The position numbers and the translations under genes were made by a program. A DNA stretch of 64,000 nucleotides, from NCBI GenBank assembly GCA_041737835.1, contig JBGSQY010000040.1; one strand, written 5' to 3'. Positions within the stretch are counted from its first letter, which is position 1. Each line of letters begins with the position of its first letter. Shown here one piece after another: positions 33,171 to 42,001 of the stretch. Source of the stretch: Bythopirellula sp041737835. GTDB taxonomy: Bacteria; Planctomycetota; Planctomycetia; Pirellulales; Lacipirellulaceae. A model generated the notes under the pieces. It saw only the letters and a list, made by a program, of their open reading frames with translations. It was not told the DNA's origin and searched no databases.

Positions 33171-34568
33171 ATGAACCGCCGCCAACTTCAAAAACTCGGT
33201 GTCCCACCCACCTGCGCCAAGGCTGCCATCGACGCGCTGTGCACCGCCGCCGGACAAGGTCTCGGCATGGGACTCAAAGGCAATCGCGCCAAACAGTTGG
33301 TCGCTCAGGTCGTCGAGAAGCCGGAGGATTTTCTCGCCGATCCGATTTGGGCCACATTTGCCACAGAACTTTTGGGCGAAAGAAACTTCGTCGAGCAAGA
33401 ACCGATCAGCTACCAAACCTGGGGCACCGACATCGATGCCGGCGCGCACGCCCAGATGGAAGTCGCCTGCCAGGTGCCGAATGCCATCGCCGCCGCGCTG
33501 ATGCCCGACGCCCACGTGGGCTACGGCCTCCCCATCGGCGGCGTGCTCGCCTGCGAAGGGGCCGTGATTCCCTACGCCGTGGGGGTCGACATCGCCTGCC
33601 GCATGAAGCTCTCCGTTTTAGACATTAGCCCTGAGAAACTCTCTGGGAATCGCTTGCGGTTTCGCGAAGCCCTGGAAAAAGGAACCCGCTTCGGCGTCGG
33701 CTGCACGCACCAACCACCGCAGTCGCACGCCGTGCTCGACGAAGATTGGTCGGTCACCCGCATCACGCGTGAAAAAAAAGACACCGCCTGGAAGCAGCTC
33801 GGCACATCGGGCTCCGGCAATCACTTCGTCGAATTCGGCACGCTCACACTCGCCACCCGGTGCGAGGAGTTATCGCTCGACCCTGGGGAATACACGGCGC
33901 TCCTGAGTCACAGCGGATCACGCGGCACAGGCGCCGCCGTGTGCGACACCTACAGCCGCATCGCGCAGCAGTTGCTCCCCCAACGCCTTAAATCTCTGGG
34001 CCGGCTCGCTTGGCTCGATCTCCAGAGCGAAGCTGGCCAGGAATATTGGGCCGCCATGAATCTGATGGGTGATTACGCCGCGGCCAATCATGAAGTCATT
34101 CACAAACTCGTGAGCAAGCTGCTCGGCGCGCATATCGTGGCTGGCGTGGAGAATCATCACAACTTCGCCTGGCTCGAATGGCACAACGGCAAGCAAGTCG
34201 TCGTTCATCGCAAGGGCGCCACCCCGGCAGGGCAGGGGGTGCTGGGAGTGATTCCCGGCTCGATGGCCGATCCCGCATTTATCGTGCGCGGCTTGGGGAA
34301 TACCACGAGCTTGAACTCCGCCTCGCACGGGGCAGGGCGGCGGATGTCGCGCAAGCAGGCGCACAACACGTTTCGCTTCAGCCACGTGCGGCAAGAACTC
34401 GCCGAGCGCGGCATCGAAATCCTCTCCGCCGGATCGGATGAAGTCCCCGGCGTTTATAAAAACATCCTGGAAGTGATGGCCGCCCAACAAGATTTGGTCG
34501 AGACCGTCGCCCGCTTCGACCCAAGGATCGTCAAAATGTGCGGCGACGGCAGCCAAGCGGAAGACTAA
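33171..34568 (+). CDS. rtcB: RNA-splicing ligase RtcB
   Basis: A 465-residue RtcB ligase from ATG 33171 (MNRRQLQKLGVPPTCAKAAI); the frame is open upstream but without family sequence. RtcB joins 2',3'-cyclic phosphate or 3'-phosphate RNA ends to 5'-OH ends using GTP and Mn. Metal and guanylate motifs are present: MPDAHVGYGLPIGGVLA, VGVDIACRMK (Cys near 143), GSGNHFVE, LLSHSGSRG, ENHHNFAW, VHRKGATPA and the C-terminal SHGAGRRMSR (guanylylated His). No archease or RtcA/RtcR is encoded nearby, so it stands alone. Confidence 0.95.
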   Translation: MNRRQLQKLGVPPTCAKAAIDALCTAAGQGLGMGLKGNRAKQLVAQVVEKPEDFLADPIWATFATELLGERNFVEQEPISYQTWGTDIDAGAHAQMEVACQVPNAIAAALMPDAHVGYGLPIGGVLACEGAVIPYAVGVDIACRMKLSVLDISPEKLSGNRLRFREALEKGTRFGVGCTHQPPQSHAVLDEDWSVTRITREKKDTAWKQLGTSGSGNHFVEFGTLTLATRCEELSLDPGEYTALLSHSGSRGTGAAVCDTYSRIAQQLLPQRLKSLGRLAWLDLQSEAGQEYWAAMNLMGDYAAANHEVIHKLVSKLLGAHIVAGVENHHNFAWLEWHNGKQVVVHRKGATPAGQGVLGVIPGSMADPAFIVRGLGNTTSLNSASHGAGRRMSRKQAHNTFRFSHVRQELAERGIEILSAGSDEVPGVYKNILEVMAAQQDLVETVARFDPRIVKMCGDGSQAED

Positions 34569-34569
34569 A

Positions 34570-34591
34570 TAGCCGGATCGTCCCGATCCGG
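34570..34591. repeat. TTAGCCGG-stem repeat, copy 2
   Basis: TAGCCGGATCGTCCCGATCC then GG, an 8-bp stem directly after the rtcB stop, between convergent genes. Shares head and layout with 28308-28331. Confidence 0.7.
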
Positions 34592-34597
34592 AAAAAA

Positions 34598-36013
34598 TTA
34601 TTCCGGCGACGTCACACCAATCTTCTCTTCCAAAAGCTCAAACCACTTCTCATCGGTGTCGGGCATTCCGCGAATCACGCCGTTCTCGAAAATCAACAGG
34701 GGCAGCCCCACTTGCAGTCTCTCAAATTCCTTCGCCGCTTCGCCTATCCGTCGGCTCGATTCTGTGGCGATCGTCTTATCAAAAAAGATCGCATCCCCTG
34801 CCATTTCACGAGCCTTTTTCTTGGCCTCATGAATCGCCGGCGCGCGTTTACCTTCGAGCAGCCATTCGTGAAACTCGGCAAACCGATCAGGCGCCAGTTT
34901 CCACACGCCATAAGCCAACTTGGCGTATTCGCAAGCATTTTGGTGGCTTGATTGGTCGAGCTTCACCAGCGGATTGCACTTGCGGCTCAGTGGCACGTGA
35001 TAAATCACAAAGCCTAGTTGATCGCCATATCGCTCCACCGCCGCTTTGATGTGTGGATGAAGTTTGCGGCAATGCGGACACGTGTAGTCCATCATCTCCA
35101 CGAAGCGATGCGGTGCGTAAGGATTCCCCACCACCGGATTCCCCGCCGCGTCGACCTCGCGAGCGAGATACTTAAACGTAAAATAACGCGGTGCGGCGTC
35201 ACTGCTCGGTGCGGTCGCCGTTGCTTCGCCGCCGCTAATAATTTCTAATTTCTCGGCGGGAGTTTCTTCCGCAACCTCGACCTCTTCGTCAGCAGCCCCT
35301 TCATCAGCAGTGGGGCCCGTACTCTCTTGAACTGGCTCTTCAACAGTACTCGTTTCCGCCGAGGTCTGCACCACCTCCAAAGGTATGTCGACAACTTCCA
35401 TCGTGTCATGCGAAAAGAAAAGCTGCCCGCCAATCAAAGCGAGTAGTCCCACGCTCGCCACCCCGGCGGCAATCAGCGGTTGATAAACAGAAACTTGCCC
35501 TTCATCGTCATCGTATGATTGCTCGCCACCGAAATACCCTTGCATGTGATTGCGGTTCGAACCCGTCATACTGTCGCGCAAGAGCAGCACCGACAGCGTA
35601 CAAATCGCCAAACCACAAGCGTGGACAACAAGACAATACAGACAAAAATGCTCGACCACGATCGCTTGCGTGCCGATGAACCACACGCCCGCTCCCGCGG
35701 CCATCATCGCCAGCGTCAACAATCCCGTCATCGCCCAGCCACCCAGCAACACGGCGGGCCAAACCAGGGCTAGAATACCGGCATAAGTGAGTGCCCCCAG
35801 CAGGCTCACGGGAATGCCCAGCCATTTCGAGCCGGAGCTGCTCAGAACTTCGTCGCAATCGACTGTGGTCCCACCCGTGCAGCCCACGACCGTTGACTGC
35901 TGCCAGGTCACCCAAGTTAAATACAACGCAACGCCCAAGGCGATCACAGCCAAGCCGGTGATCGCACCGGCGAGCGATTTGCGTGTTCCAGAGAGTTGCG
36001 ATAGTTCGAGCAC
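34598..36013 (-). CDS. VKOR-DsbA fusion (disulfide-bond formation)
   Basis: A 471-residue membrane protein. Residues about 15-145 form a vitamin K epoxide reductase domain with four to five helices, the loop cysteines C45 and C53 (DCDEVLSSSGSKWLGIPVSLLG) and the quinone-side CxxC (FCLYC, 124/127). An acidic linker follows another membrane helix near 185. Residues about 275-470 are a DsbA-like thioredoxin domain with DYTCPHC (312/315). The fusion oxidises its own Dsb domain and passes electrons to quinone, so it makes disulfides in exported proteins. The start codon is GTG with AGGGA upstream. Confidence 0.92.
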   Translation of the reverse strand: MLELSQLSGTRKSLAGAITGLAVIALGVALYLTWVTWQQSTVVGCTGGTTVDCDEVLSSSGSKWLGIPVSLLGALTYAGILALVWPAVLLGGWAMTGLLTLAMMAAGAGVWFIGTQAIVVEHFCLYCLVVHACGLAICTLSVLLLRDSMTGSNRNHMQGYFGGEQSYDDDEGQVSVYQPLIAAGVASVGLLALIGGQLFFSHDTMEVVDIPLEVVQTSAETSTVEEPVQESTGPTADEGAADEEVEVAEETPAEKLEIISGGEATATAPSSDAAPRYFTFKYLAREVDAAGNPVVGNPYAPHRFVEMMDYTCPHCRKLHPHIKAAVERYGDQLGFVIYHVPLSRKCNPLVKLDQSSHQNACEYAKLAYGVWKLAPDRFAEFHEWLLEGKRAPAIHEAKKKAREMAGDAIFFDKTIATESSRRIGEAAKEFERLQVGLPLLIFENGVIRGMPDTDEKWFELLEEKIGVTSPE

Positions 36014-36095
36014 AGAACAATCCCTACCAGTTACAATTCAGACAACCAGCAATTCTAGCACAATTTAACGCCCAAGAAGCAGGCTGCCACAAACC

Positions 36096-36278
36096 ATGGA
36101 AGACGAAATCAGCTATATCTGCGGCAGTTGCGGCGAGGAAGTCGTCATCCCGCTCGATTATTCGCAGGGCAGCTTGCAGGAGTACATCGAAGATTGCCCC
36201 GTCTGCTGCTGCCCGAACGTGATTCGCATCGAAGTTGACGAAACTGGACACAGCCAAGTTTGGAGCGAATTAGAATAA
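36096..36278 (+). CDS. CPXCG-type cysteine-rich small protein
   Basis: A 60-residue protein with two metal-site pairs, CGSCGEE near the N-terminus and CPVCCCPN near residue 36, and an acidic remainder (VIPLDYSQGSLQEYIED). This is the pattern of the CPXCG-motif small zinc-ribbon family, of unknown function; here the second motif reads CPVCC in place of CPxCG. It is likely a cytosolic zinc protein. It begins divergently from the VKOR-DsbA gene. Confidence 0.85.
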   Translation: MEDEISYICGSCGEEVVIPLDYSQGSLQEYIEDCPVCCCPNVIRIEVDETGHSQVWSELE

Positions 36279-36295
36279 AGAGGGTTCAATTTCTG

Positions 36296-36357
36296 TAGCC
36301 GGGGTCTATGACCTCGGTCCTAGAACGTCCGACCTCGCAGAGGTCAGCCACAGGTAA
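36296..36357. repeat. GTGGCTGAGGTC-family palindromic element, copy 1
   Basis: An imperfect inverted repeat, with arms around TGTAGCCGGGGTCTATGACC and GACCTCGCAGAGGTCAGCCA. A related, more regular copy lies at 43541-43592. Confidence 0.65.
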
Positions 36358-36366
36358 ACCACTCGC

Positions 36367-37170
36367 ATGACCCAACCACTCATCCCACCCATCGGCGAAA
36401 AAATCGTTCTCGCCGATTACGACACCCGCTATCTCGCTCCCGATTGGGACAAACAATCCGCCTCGGCCCAAATCAAAGACAACACAGCTGTTAGCTCCGA
36501 CTTGGCCTACAAGCTTTACGCCGAAGACCGCCGCGCGATTTTGTTAGTCCTGCAAGGGATGGACACCGCGGGCAAAGACGGCACGATCCGTACGGTGATG
36601 AGCGGCGTCAATCCGCAAAGCTTTCAGATCACGTCATTCAAAACACCCAGTTCGGTGGAGCTCGATCACGACTTCCTGTGGCGGATCCACCACGCCGTCC
36701 CTCGGCGTGGCGAAATCGGCATCTTCAATCGTTCCCACTACGAAGACGTGCTGATCGTCCGCGTACACAATTTGGTTCCCGAAAAAGAATGGCGGAGCCG
36801 CTACGATCGGATCAACGAATTTGAAGAGCTCCTCGTCGATGGCGGTGTGACCATCGTGAAGTGCTTTCTGCACATCAGCAAAGACGAACAGCGCGAACGA
36901 CTACAAGCACGCCTGGACAATCCCAATAAGCGTTGGAAATTCAACATGGGCGATCTCGAGGAGCGCAAACTCTGGGACGAATATCAACGCGCCTACGAAG
37001 ATGCACTGACCCAGTGCAACACGTCCCATGCCCCGTGGCACATCATCCCCGCCGACCGCAAGTGGTATCGCAATCTCGTGGTGAGCAAAATCCTCCGCGA
37101 GACGTTAGAAAAACTCAACCCCCAGTTTCCAGTCCCAGCAACCAACCTCGACGGCATCGTCGTCGAATAG
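36367..37170 (+). CDS. Polyphosphate kinase 2 (PPK2)-family nucleotide phosphotransferase
   Basis: A 267-residue cytosolic enzyme that transfers phosphate between polyphosphate and nucleotides. Motifs in order: Walker A GMDTAGKDGTI, the PRRGEIGIFNRSHYEDVL Walker B region, and the lid with RWKFNMGDLEERKLWDEY, ending in WHIIPADRKWYRNLVVS. The length and single P-loop domain fit class I/III enzymes that phosphorylate NMP or NDP from polyphosphate. Which nucleotide is used cannot be read from sequence. Confidence 0.93.
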   Translation: MTQPLIPPIGEKIVLADYDTRYLAPDWDKQSASAQIKDNTAVSSDLAYKLYAEDRRAILLVLQGMDTAGKDGTIRTVMSGVNPQSFQITSFKTPSSVELDHDFLWRIHHAVPRRGEIGIFNRSHYEDVLIVRVHNLVPEKEWRSRYDRINEFEELLVDGGVTIVKCFLHISKDEQRERLQARLDNPNKRWKFNMGDLEERKLWDEYQRAYEDALTQCNTSHAPWHIIPADRKWYRNLVVSKILRETLEKLNPQFPVPATNLDGIVVE

Positions 37171-37174
37171 ATGT

Positions 37175-37200
37175 CGTTAGCCGGCAGCGTCCCGCTGCCG
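37175..37200. repeat. TTAGCCGG-stem repeat, copy 3
   Basis: CGTTAGCCGGCAGCGTCCCG then CTGCCG, with stem GGCAGCG/CGCTGCC. It lies in the 34-base gap between convergent genes and may stop both transcripts. Confidence 0.75.
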
Positions 37201-37204
37201 TGCA

Positions 37205-38077
37205 TCATTTTCTAATGGATTCACTGCCGGGACGTTTCGCCCCCGCCGCGCTGCGTTCAATCGGCTGCGCAATCTCCGGCGTCACCACGACCATATAACC
37301 GATGTCGACCGTGACCTCTTTGATTTCGCCATCTTGCCCCTGAATGGCCTCCACGCGTTTCTCAACGTGCCCAGTGATGACCACCGTTTCTCCGAACGAC
37401 AATTCGCAGCCTGTATCGCATTGGCGAACTTTTAATCCCGGTATACTGACGCCGTGAATCTCAATGGCATGATTCTGGTCAAGGGCACTCACGTTCGCAT
37501 TCACTTCCAAACGCACCCGATTGTCTCCCACTGCCTCGGCCATGACGTTTAGCTCTGTTCCGAAGGATCGAAACGCAACAGCCGTTGCCGACTCTTCGTT
37601 GCTCGGCAACGGGAATTGGCCCCCGACAAACATGGAAGCCGGCTTTCCACTCGTGGCCACGATCGTGGGATCAGCCAAGACCTTGGCAATATTTTTTTGT
37701 TTAAGCCATTCCACGAATCGCAGATTCTCGTTGGATTCAGCTTCATCAGCAGATTCATTCGCTATGGCATGAGCAGATTGGCCCGTCGCTTCCAACAACT
37801 GCTGCAATTTGGTTGGCTTCACGTAACCGTCAGAAAACCAATCCGTATCCAAACCTCGATTGCGGAGTTTCGACAAGTCGACTTCCAGCATTTGCACTTT
37901 CACAACGATCTGTTGCTCGGTGCCGGTCACTTCGCGTAAACGCTGCACCTCGCGTTGCAACACATCAAGTTCCGCCGATTTCTGCTTCAGAAGCTGCTGG
38001 TCGCTTTGCGTCTCTTCCGCCCGCGCGGTCTGCATGGCAAGCAACATCACACTCAGAACAACCATTCGTAGCAACAT
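37205..38077 (-). CDS. Secretin-domain protein, exported
   Basis: A 290-residue protein from ATG 38077, which has a GGAG site at the right distance; a GTG two codons upstream does not. Signal peptide to about residue 20, then a coiled-coil (QLLKQKSAELDVLQREVQRL). The rest resembles the core of a type II/III secretin: IVVKVQMLEVDLSKLRNRGL, VLADPTIVATSGKPASMFVGG and a FGTELNV strand, ending in VDIGYMVVVTPEIA. It lacks N-domains and is short for a full secretin, so it may be an accessory or a minimal variant. Confidence 0.8.
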   Translation of the reverse strand: MLLRMVVLSVMLLAMQTARAEETQSDQQLLKQKSAELDVLQREVQRLREVTGTEQQIVVKVQMLEVDLSKLRNRGLDTDWFSDGYVKPTKLQQLLEATGQSAHAIANESADEAESNENLRFVEWLKQKNIAKVLADPTIVATSGKPASMFVGGQFPLPSNEESATAVAFRSFGTELNVMAEAVGDNRVRLEVNANVSALDQNHAIEIHGVSIPGLKVRQCDTGCELSFGETVVITGHVEKRVEAIQGQDGEIKEVTVDIGYMVVVTPEIAQPIERSAAGAKRPGSESIRK

Positions 38078-38459
38078 GACCACTTTCTCCTAACCAGCGC
38101 GCGAGGGATATGCGAGCGCGAATCATAGCCAGTTCAATCCCACGCAACAAGATAAGAGACGTTTCGCATGCTAGCGGGTGTCCTTAGCCGGAGGGCCACG
38201 CCCTCCGTGATTACCCTTCTCACCGTCAACCACCATTCGTGGCCACCACCCATTTTCTTCCCCCCGCGGCCTCAGCGCCCCTGCTTGGAAAATTATTCCT
38301 TCCCCAAACTTTCTTGTAGAAATTGTGCCACGACTTGTGCTAATCCTGGATGCATAAATATGGGCCACTGGTTTCCTGCCTGCGCGGGAATGACAAACTT
38401 TGCCGGAACTCGTGTTACTCGGTCCGGCCTACAAAATGTAAAAACACCAGGAACACATT
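38078..38459. other. Intergenic stretch between divergent genes with repeat
   Basis: 382 bases. It contains a TTAGCCGG-stem repeat (38182-38209) and a CCTGCCTGCGCGGGAATGAC segment (38371-38390) typical of dispersed short repeats. An AGGA site before 38460 serves the ATPase gene. No gene supported. Confidence 0.5.
38182..38209. repeat. TTAGCCGG-stem repeat, copy 4
   Basis: CCTTAGCCGGAGGGCCACGC then CCTCCGTG; same head, different stem (GGAGGGC/GCCCTCC). Confidence 0.65.
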
Positions 38460-39881
38460 ATGACCAATAAGTCTACCGAAGAGATTCCCGACACCCCTAC
38501 GCTTCCTCCGATCAAAATCAAAACCGAGCTCATCGACGTTGCCGGGCAACACTGCGTGGAACTTCGTCGCGGAAGTGTTCGCCTCGAGCGATTCTTCTAC
38601 CTCGAAGACCACGAAGAAACCAAGGACTTCATCGACGCGGCCGTGCAGAAGCTCTACATCCCGGGCGAGGAGCAGCTCGATCTTCAGAATTGGATTCACC
38701 AGCTTTTGAATGAAGAGCGTTGGAACTTCCAACGGCATCAATCGCACATCGTGCTCGAACCACTCTCTGAAGCTAAGGAGTGCGCGATCGAGTGGCTCTG
38801 GCCGAGCCGCATCGCCGCCGACAAACTCACGATGCTGGTCGGTGATCCTGGCGTCGGCAAAAGTCTCGTGGCGCTCGACATCGCGGCGCGGGTTTCGACC
38901 GGTCGCCCTTGGCCGGATGAACCCGCTGATGCTGAACCCCGCGAGCCGGGCGACGTGCTGTTGCTGGCGGAATTCGACGACGTCGACGATACGATCCGCC
39001 CGCGACTCTTAGCCGCGGGGGCCGATTTAGATCGCATCACGTTGGTTCGTTCGTTTATCCGTGCTAATGATTTTATGCACAGCGATAATTTGCCGTTCTC
39101 CGTGGGGGGTAAGCTCGACATGCTTGGAGATTGTGTAAAGCGGCTCCCCAATTGCCGGCTGATCATCATTGATCCGCTCTCGGCTTATGTCGAAACCAAC
39201 TACACCCGGCGAGAACTCTCGGCATTGCTGCAAGAACTGGTCGAGATCGCCGTAAAGCATGGAGTCGCGATCCTCGTGGTCAGCCATTTCAGCCGCGGCA
39301 GCCACGCGTTGTTTCATTACGGTTCGCAGGCCAATTCGCGATTTGTGGCCAGCGCGCGGTCGGTCTGGAAGATCCTGGGCGACGGCGATCATCGCGATCG
39401 TCGTGTACTACTCCCTATGAAAAACAATCTGGGAAACGATTGGCTCGGGCTGGAATTTAGCATCGAGGCGGAACAGCAGGGCGAGACGCCAAGAATTGCA
39501 TGGGCGCACCAACCGCTGGAGATCGCGGTCGAGCGCTCGAAGTTCAAGCCCGAATCGCCCGAGCTGCCCAACAGTTACGAAGTTCATCGCAAAATGATTC
39601 GCGAGTGGCTCCGTCAACAACTCAACGACGGCGAACGCTTCGCGCAAGAAGTCCTCGCCGCCGCCACGGTGGCAAGAATTGGCAAACGCTCGTTGCGACT
39701 AGCATTGCGTGAAATTGGCGGAACCACTCAAAAAGGCTCAACAGGTCTCTGGATTTGGTCACTACCGACAGTTTTGGAACAAGAAATCGATGTGGTCGAA
39801 AAAAAAATTTCATCACAAAATGATTTGCGAATGATGCCCGACAAGTTGGAAAAGTTAGACAACTTGGAAGTCTTGAAATGA
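38460..39881 (+). CDS. RepA/RecA-like AAA ATPase
   Basis: A 473-residue cytosolic protein. The N-terminal 110 residues are unassigned. A P-loop ATPase domain follows with Walker A VGDPGVGKS near residue 138, Walker B LIIIDPLSAYVE near 240 and VSHFSRG; this is the AAA_25 (plasmid RepA/RSF1010 helicase-like) type. A C-terminal part carries a winged-helix-like segment (RSLRLALREIGGTTQKG). Relatives are found in plasmid and phage replication and in regulatory islands, but no other replication or mobile genes are present here. Confidence 0.82.
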   Translation: MTNKSTEEIPDTPTLPPIKIKTELIDVAGQHCVELRRGSVRLERFFYLEDHEETKDFIDAAVQKLYIPGEEQLDLQNWIHQLLNEERWNFQRHQSHIVLEPLSEAKECAIEWLWPSRIAADKLTMLVGDPGVGKSLVALDIAARVSTGRPWPDEPADAEPREPGDVLLLAEFDDVDDTIRPRLLAAGADLDRITLVRSFIRANDFMHSDNLPFSVGGKLDMLGDCVKRLPNCRLIIIDPLSAYVETNYTRRELSALLQELVEIAVKHGVAILVVSHFSRGSHALFHYGSQANSRFVASARSVWKILGDGDHRDRRVLLPMKNNLGNDWLGLEFSIEAEQQGETPRIAWAHQPLEIAVERSKFKPESPELPNSYEVHRKMIREWLRQQLNDGERFAQEVLAAATVARIGKRSLRLALREIGGTTQKGSTGLWIWSLPTVLEQEIDVVEKKISSQNDLRMMPDKLEKLDNLEVLK

Positions 39882-39931
39882 GAATCCGTGCTAAACCGAG
39901 GTTGAAGAAACCGACGCTAGCGCGTTGCGGC

Positions 39932-41020
39932 TCAGTTTTTACCCGAGCCGTTGCCGCCGTCGGCGTTGAGATGCCGACGCAGATAAGTGGCTCGCTCGAT
40001 ATTCCGATCGTTGGAATCGAGCTCGCTGCCCGTGATCTTCTGCAAGTGAGCAGGTTGCGTATGAATGAACAACTTATTGATCGTGGGAATTTGCAACTCA
40101 CCGATGAGGCCCAGATTCACGCCCATGCGCACACTCGAAAGCAAATGCATGGTCTCTTCGGAGCTGATCGTCTGCGCGGTCCGCAAAATGCCAAACGCGC
40201 GGCTCACGCGGTCGTGCAGCGTTTCGTGACTTTCGCGGATCAGGAAATCACGGGCTTGTCGTTCGTACTCAATCAACACCGGCACGATATCTGCAACCTT
40301 GGTGATCAATTCTTCTTCGGTTTGGCCAAGCGTGATCTGATTGCTGATTTGATAGAAGTCGCCCATCGCCTGCGAACCTTCACCATACAAACCCCGCACG
40401 GCCAGATTGATCTTCTGCAAGCTCTTGAAGACTTTTTCGATCTGCCGCGTGATCACCAACCCCGGCAGGTGGAGCATAACGCTCACACGAATGCCCGTGC
40501 CGACGTTCGTGGGGCAAGCGGTCAGATAACCCAAGCGTTCGCTGAAGGCGTAAGTCACTTGCTCTTCAATCAGGTCGTCAAGCTGAGTCATCTGCTCCCA
40601 AGCCGTTTGCAGATTCAAACCGCTCTGCATGACTTGCAGACGCAAATGATCTTCTTCGTTGATCATCAAGCTGAACTTCTCGCCCGGATCAATCACCACG
40701 GCCCGCGCACCACTCGCATCGGCCAGTTCGCGGCTGATCAATTGGCGCTCGACGAGAAACTGCCGATCCAGATGCTCGAGATTTCCGACGTCGATATACA
40801 ACGTCCCTTCGTTGAGCCGATGCGACGACATCAAACTCGTGACGCTCGCACGCAGGCTTGCTTCGATCGCGGCACGATCCGAATCCGTGGCGCGGGAAAG
40901 GAAAGGGAAATCCGCCAAATTCCGCGCAAGGCGAATGCGACTGCTAATGACGATATCCGACTCGGGGCCGGCACCGCGCAACCATTCACCGCTCGAACTG
41001 GTCAGATCGTTAAATTCCAT
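39932..41020 (-). CDS. mcsB: Protein arginine kinase McsB
   Basis: A 362-residue phosphagen-kinase-fold enzyme from ATG 41020 (MEFNDLTSSSGEWLRG). It phosphorylates arginines in proteins, marking them for ClpCP degradation in Firmicutes. Characteristic segments: DIVISSRIRLARNLADFPF, YIDVGNLEHLDRQFLVERQL, INEEDHLRLQVMQSGLNL, CPTNVGTGIRVSVMLHLPGL (nucleotide and guanidino site) and GVNLGLIGEL with a C-terminal DRNIERATYLR. It follows mcsA by 120 bases on the same strand, as in Bacillus. A very long open frame on the opposite strand is a shadow. Confidence 0.95.
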   Translation of the reverse strand: MEFNDLTSSSGEWLRGAGPESDIVISSRIRLARNLADFPFLSRATDSDRAAIEASLRASVTSLMSSHRLNEGTLYIDVGNLEHLDRQFLVERQLISRELADASGARAVVIDPGEKFSLMINEEDHLRLQVMQSGLNLQTAWEQMTQLDDLIEEQVTYAFSERLGYLTACPTNVGTGIRVSVMLHLPGLVITRQIEKVFKSLQKINLAVRGLYGEGSQAMGDFYQISNQITLGQTEEELITKVADIVPVLIEYERQARDFLIRESHETLHDRVSRAFGILRTAQTISSEETMHLLSSVRMGVNLGLIGELQIPTINKLFIHTQPAHLQKITGSELDSNDRNIERATYLRRHLNADGGNGSGKN

Positions 41021-41140
41021 GTTCCACTTGCGTCTCGTCGTTCCCTGATGACCAACACCCGCTATTCTACGAAATCCCTCCAGAATTGTGAGGGGAAAAG
41101 CGCCGCAGAAAAGCCTCACCTGATGGCACGCCAGAAAGTG

Positions 41141-41683
41141 TTAGGAACTTTCCCCAGGCGTCGGTTCCTTGGTACGAACCTGGGCTTCGGTGGCACGAAT
41201 TTCGTCGCGCAGCTGCGACGCCCGTTCGTAATTCTCCGAAGCGATCGCTTCCTTCATTTCGCGCCGCAGCCGAATCAACTGCGTTTGCTGATCGGCTCCC
41301 TGAGGGCAACGCTTGGGCACCTTACCAATATGATGAGTCTGGTCGTGGATGTTCATGAGCAGAGGTTCAAGCTCCTCGGCAAAGAACTCGTAATCGTGCG
41401 GGCAACCCAACCGACCCTGCTTGCGAAACTCCAAAAATGTGATCGAGCAAACCGGGCAGCGGCGTTGATCGAGCCGCGCCAGCTGATCGGCCGTTTCGCC
41501 CACCGCCAAATGCTGAGCCAACAAACCGGCCATGGCGGGCATCACTTCCGCGGCATCTTCCTCGCTGGGAGTCAGGAATTTCTGGGCACACTCTTCGCAA
41601 AGGTGCAATTCCTTCGGCTTACCATCGATCAGATCGGTGATATGAAAGGTCGCTTGTTTATCGCATTTTTGGCACTTCAACAT
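41141..41683 (-). CDS. mcsA: McsA-like zinc-finger activator (UvrB/UvrC motif)
   Basis: A 180-residue protein with four Cys pairs, CQKC, CEEC, CPVC and a CPHD variant (GCPHDYEFF), forming zinc sites. A C-terminal UVR motif follows (LRREMKEAIASENYERASQLRDEI). McsA binds and activates McsB in arginine-phosphorylation and, in Bacillus, is encoded just ahead of it, as here. The last Cys pair appears to have lost its second Cys. A GAGGG ribosome site precedes the ATG. Confidence 0.92.
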   Translation of the reverse strand: MLKCQKCDKQATFHITDLIDGKPKELHLCEECAQKFLTPSEEDAAEVMPAMAGLLAQHLAVGETADQLARLDQRRCPVCSITFLEFRKQGRLGCPHDYEFFAEELEPLLMNIHDQTHHIGKVPKRCPQGADQQTQLIRLRREMKEAIASENYERASQLRDEIRATEAQVRTKEPTPGESS

Positions 41684-42001
41684 GGTATCCCTCGCAACTT
41701 TCCGCCCGTCGGCCTGGCATCGATTCTTCTCTTAATCATTGACGCAATCAGCCGCAGGGCAAGGCCGAACCTCGCTCTAAGGTTCGACCTCTTAAGTACG
41801 GGGGATTCTAGCCCCGGTAGGCCTAGTGTCAAGCGAAGCCTCATCCCTCTAACTATTTGCTGCATCACGAGATGGAACCACCCGCCCAGAAGTAAGAACG
41901 CTGTTGTTGGGGGCCATTCCGGGTGATAAGCTGGCACTGCCCTGTCTGTTGGGATCTCGCGGGGCACAGTCAATCGGCCATTTAGGAACACTGTTTCTCT
42001 T
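41684..42001. other. Intergenic stretch between mcsA and trpE
   Basis: 318 bases between divergent genes. It holds a hairpin (GAACCT CGCTCT AAGGTTC around 41769-41787) and a GCCCC/GGGGC-like short palindrome. No leader peptide rich in Trp was seen ahead of trpE and no ribosome site is obvious at 42002. Confidence 0.45.

Noticed and set aside
39878..41926. 682-codon open frame on the plus strand across mcsB and mcsA
   Set aside because: It lies antisense to two clearly recognised genes with intact family motifs. The translation is His/Arg/Gln-rich with no family features, typical of a GC-skew shadow.
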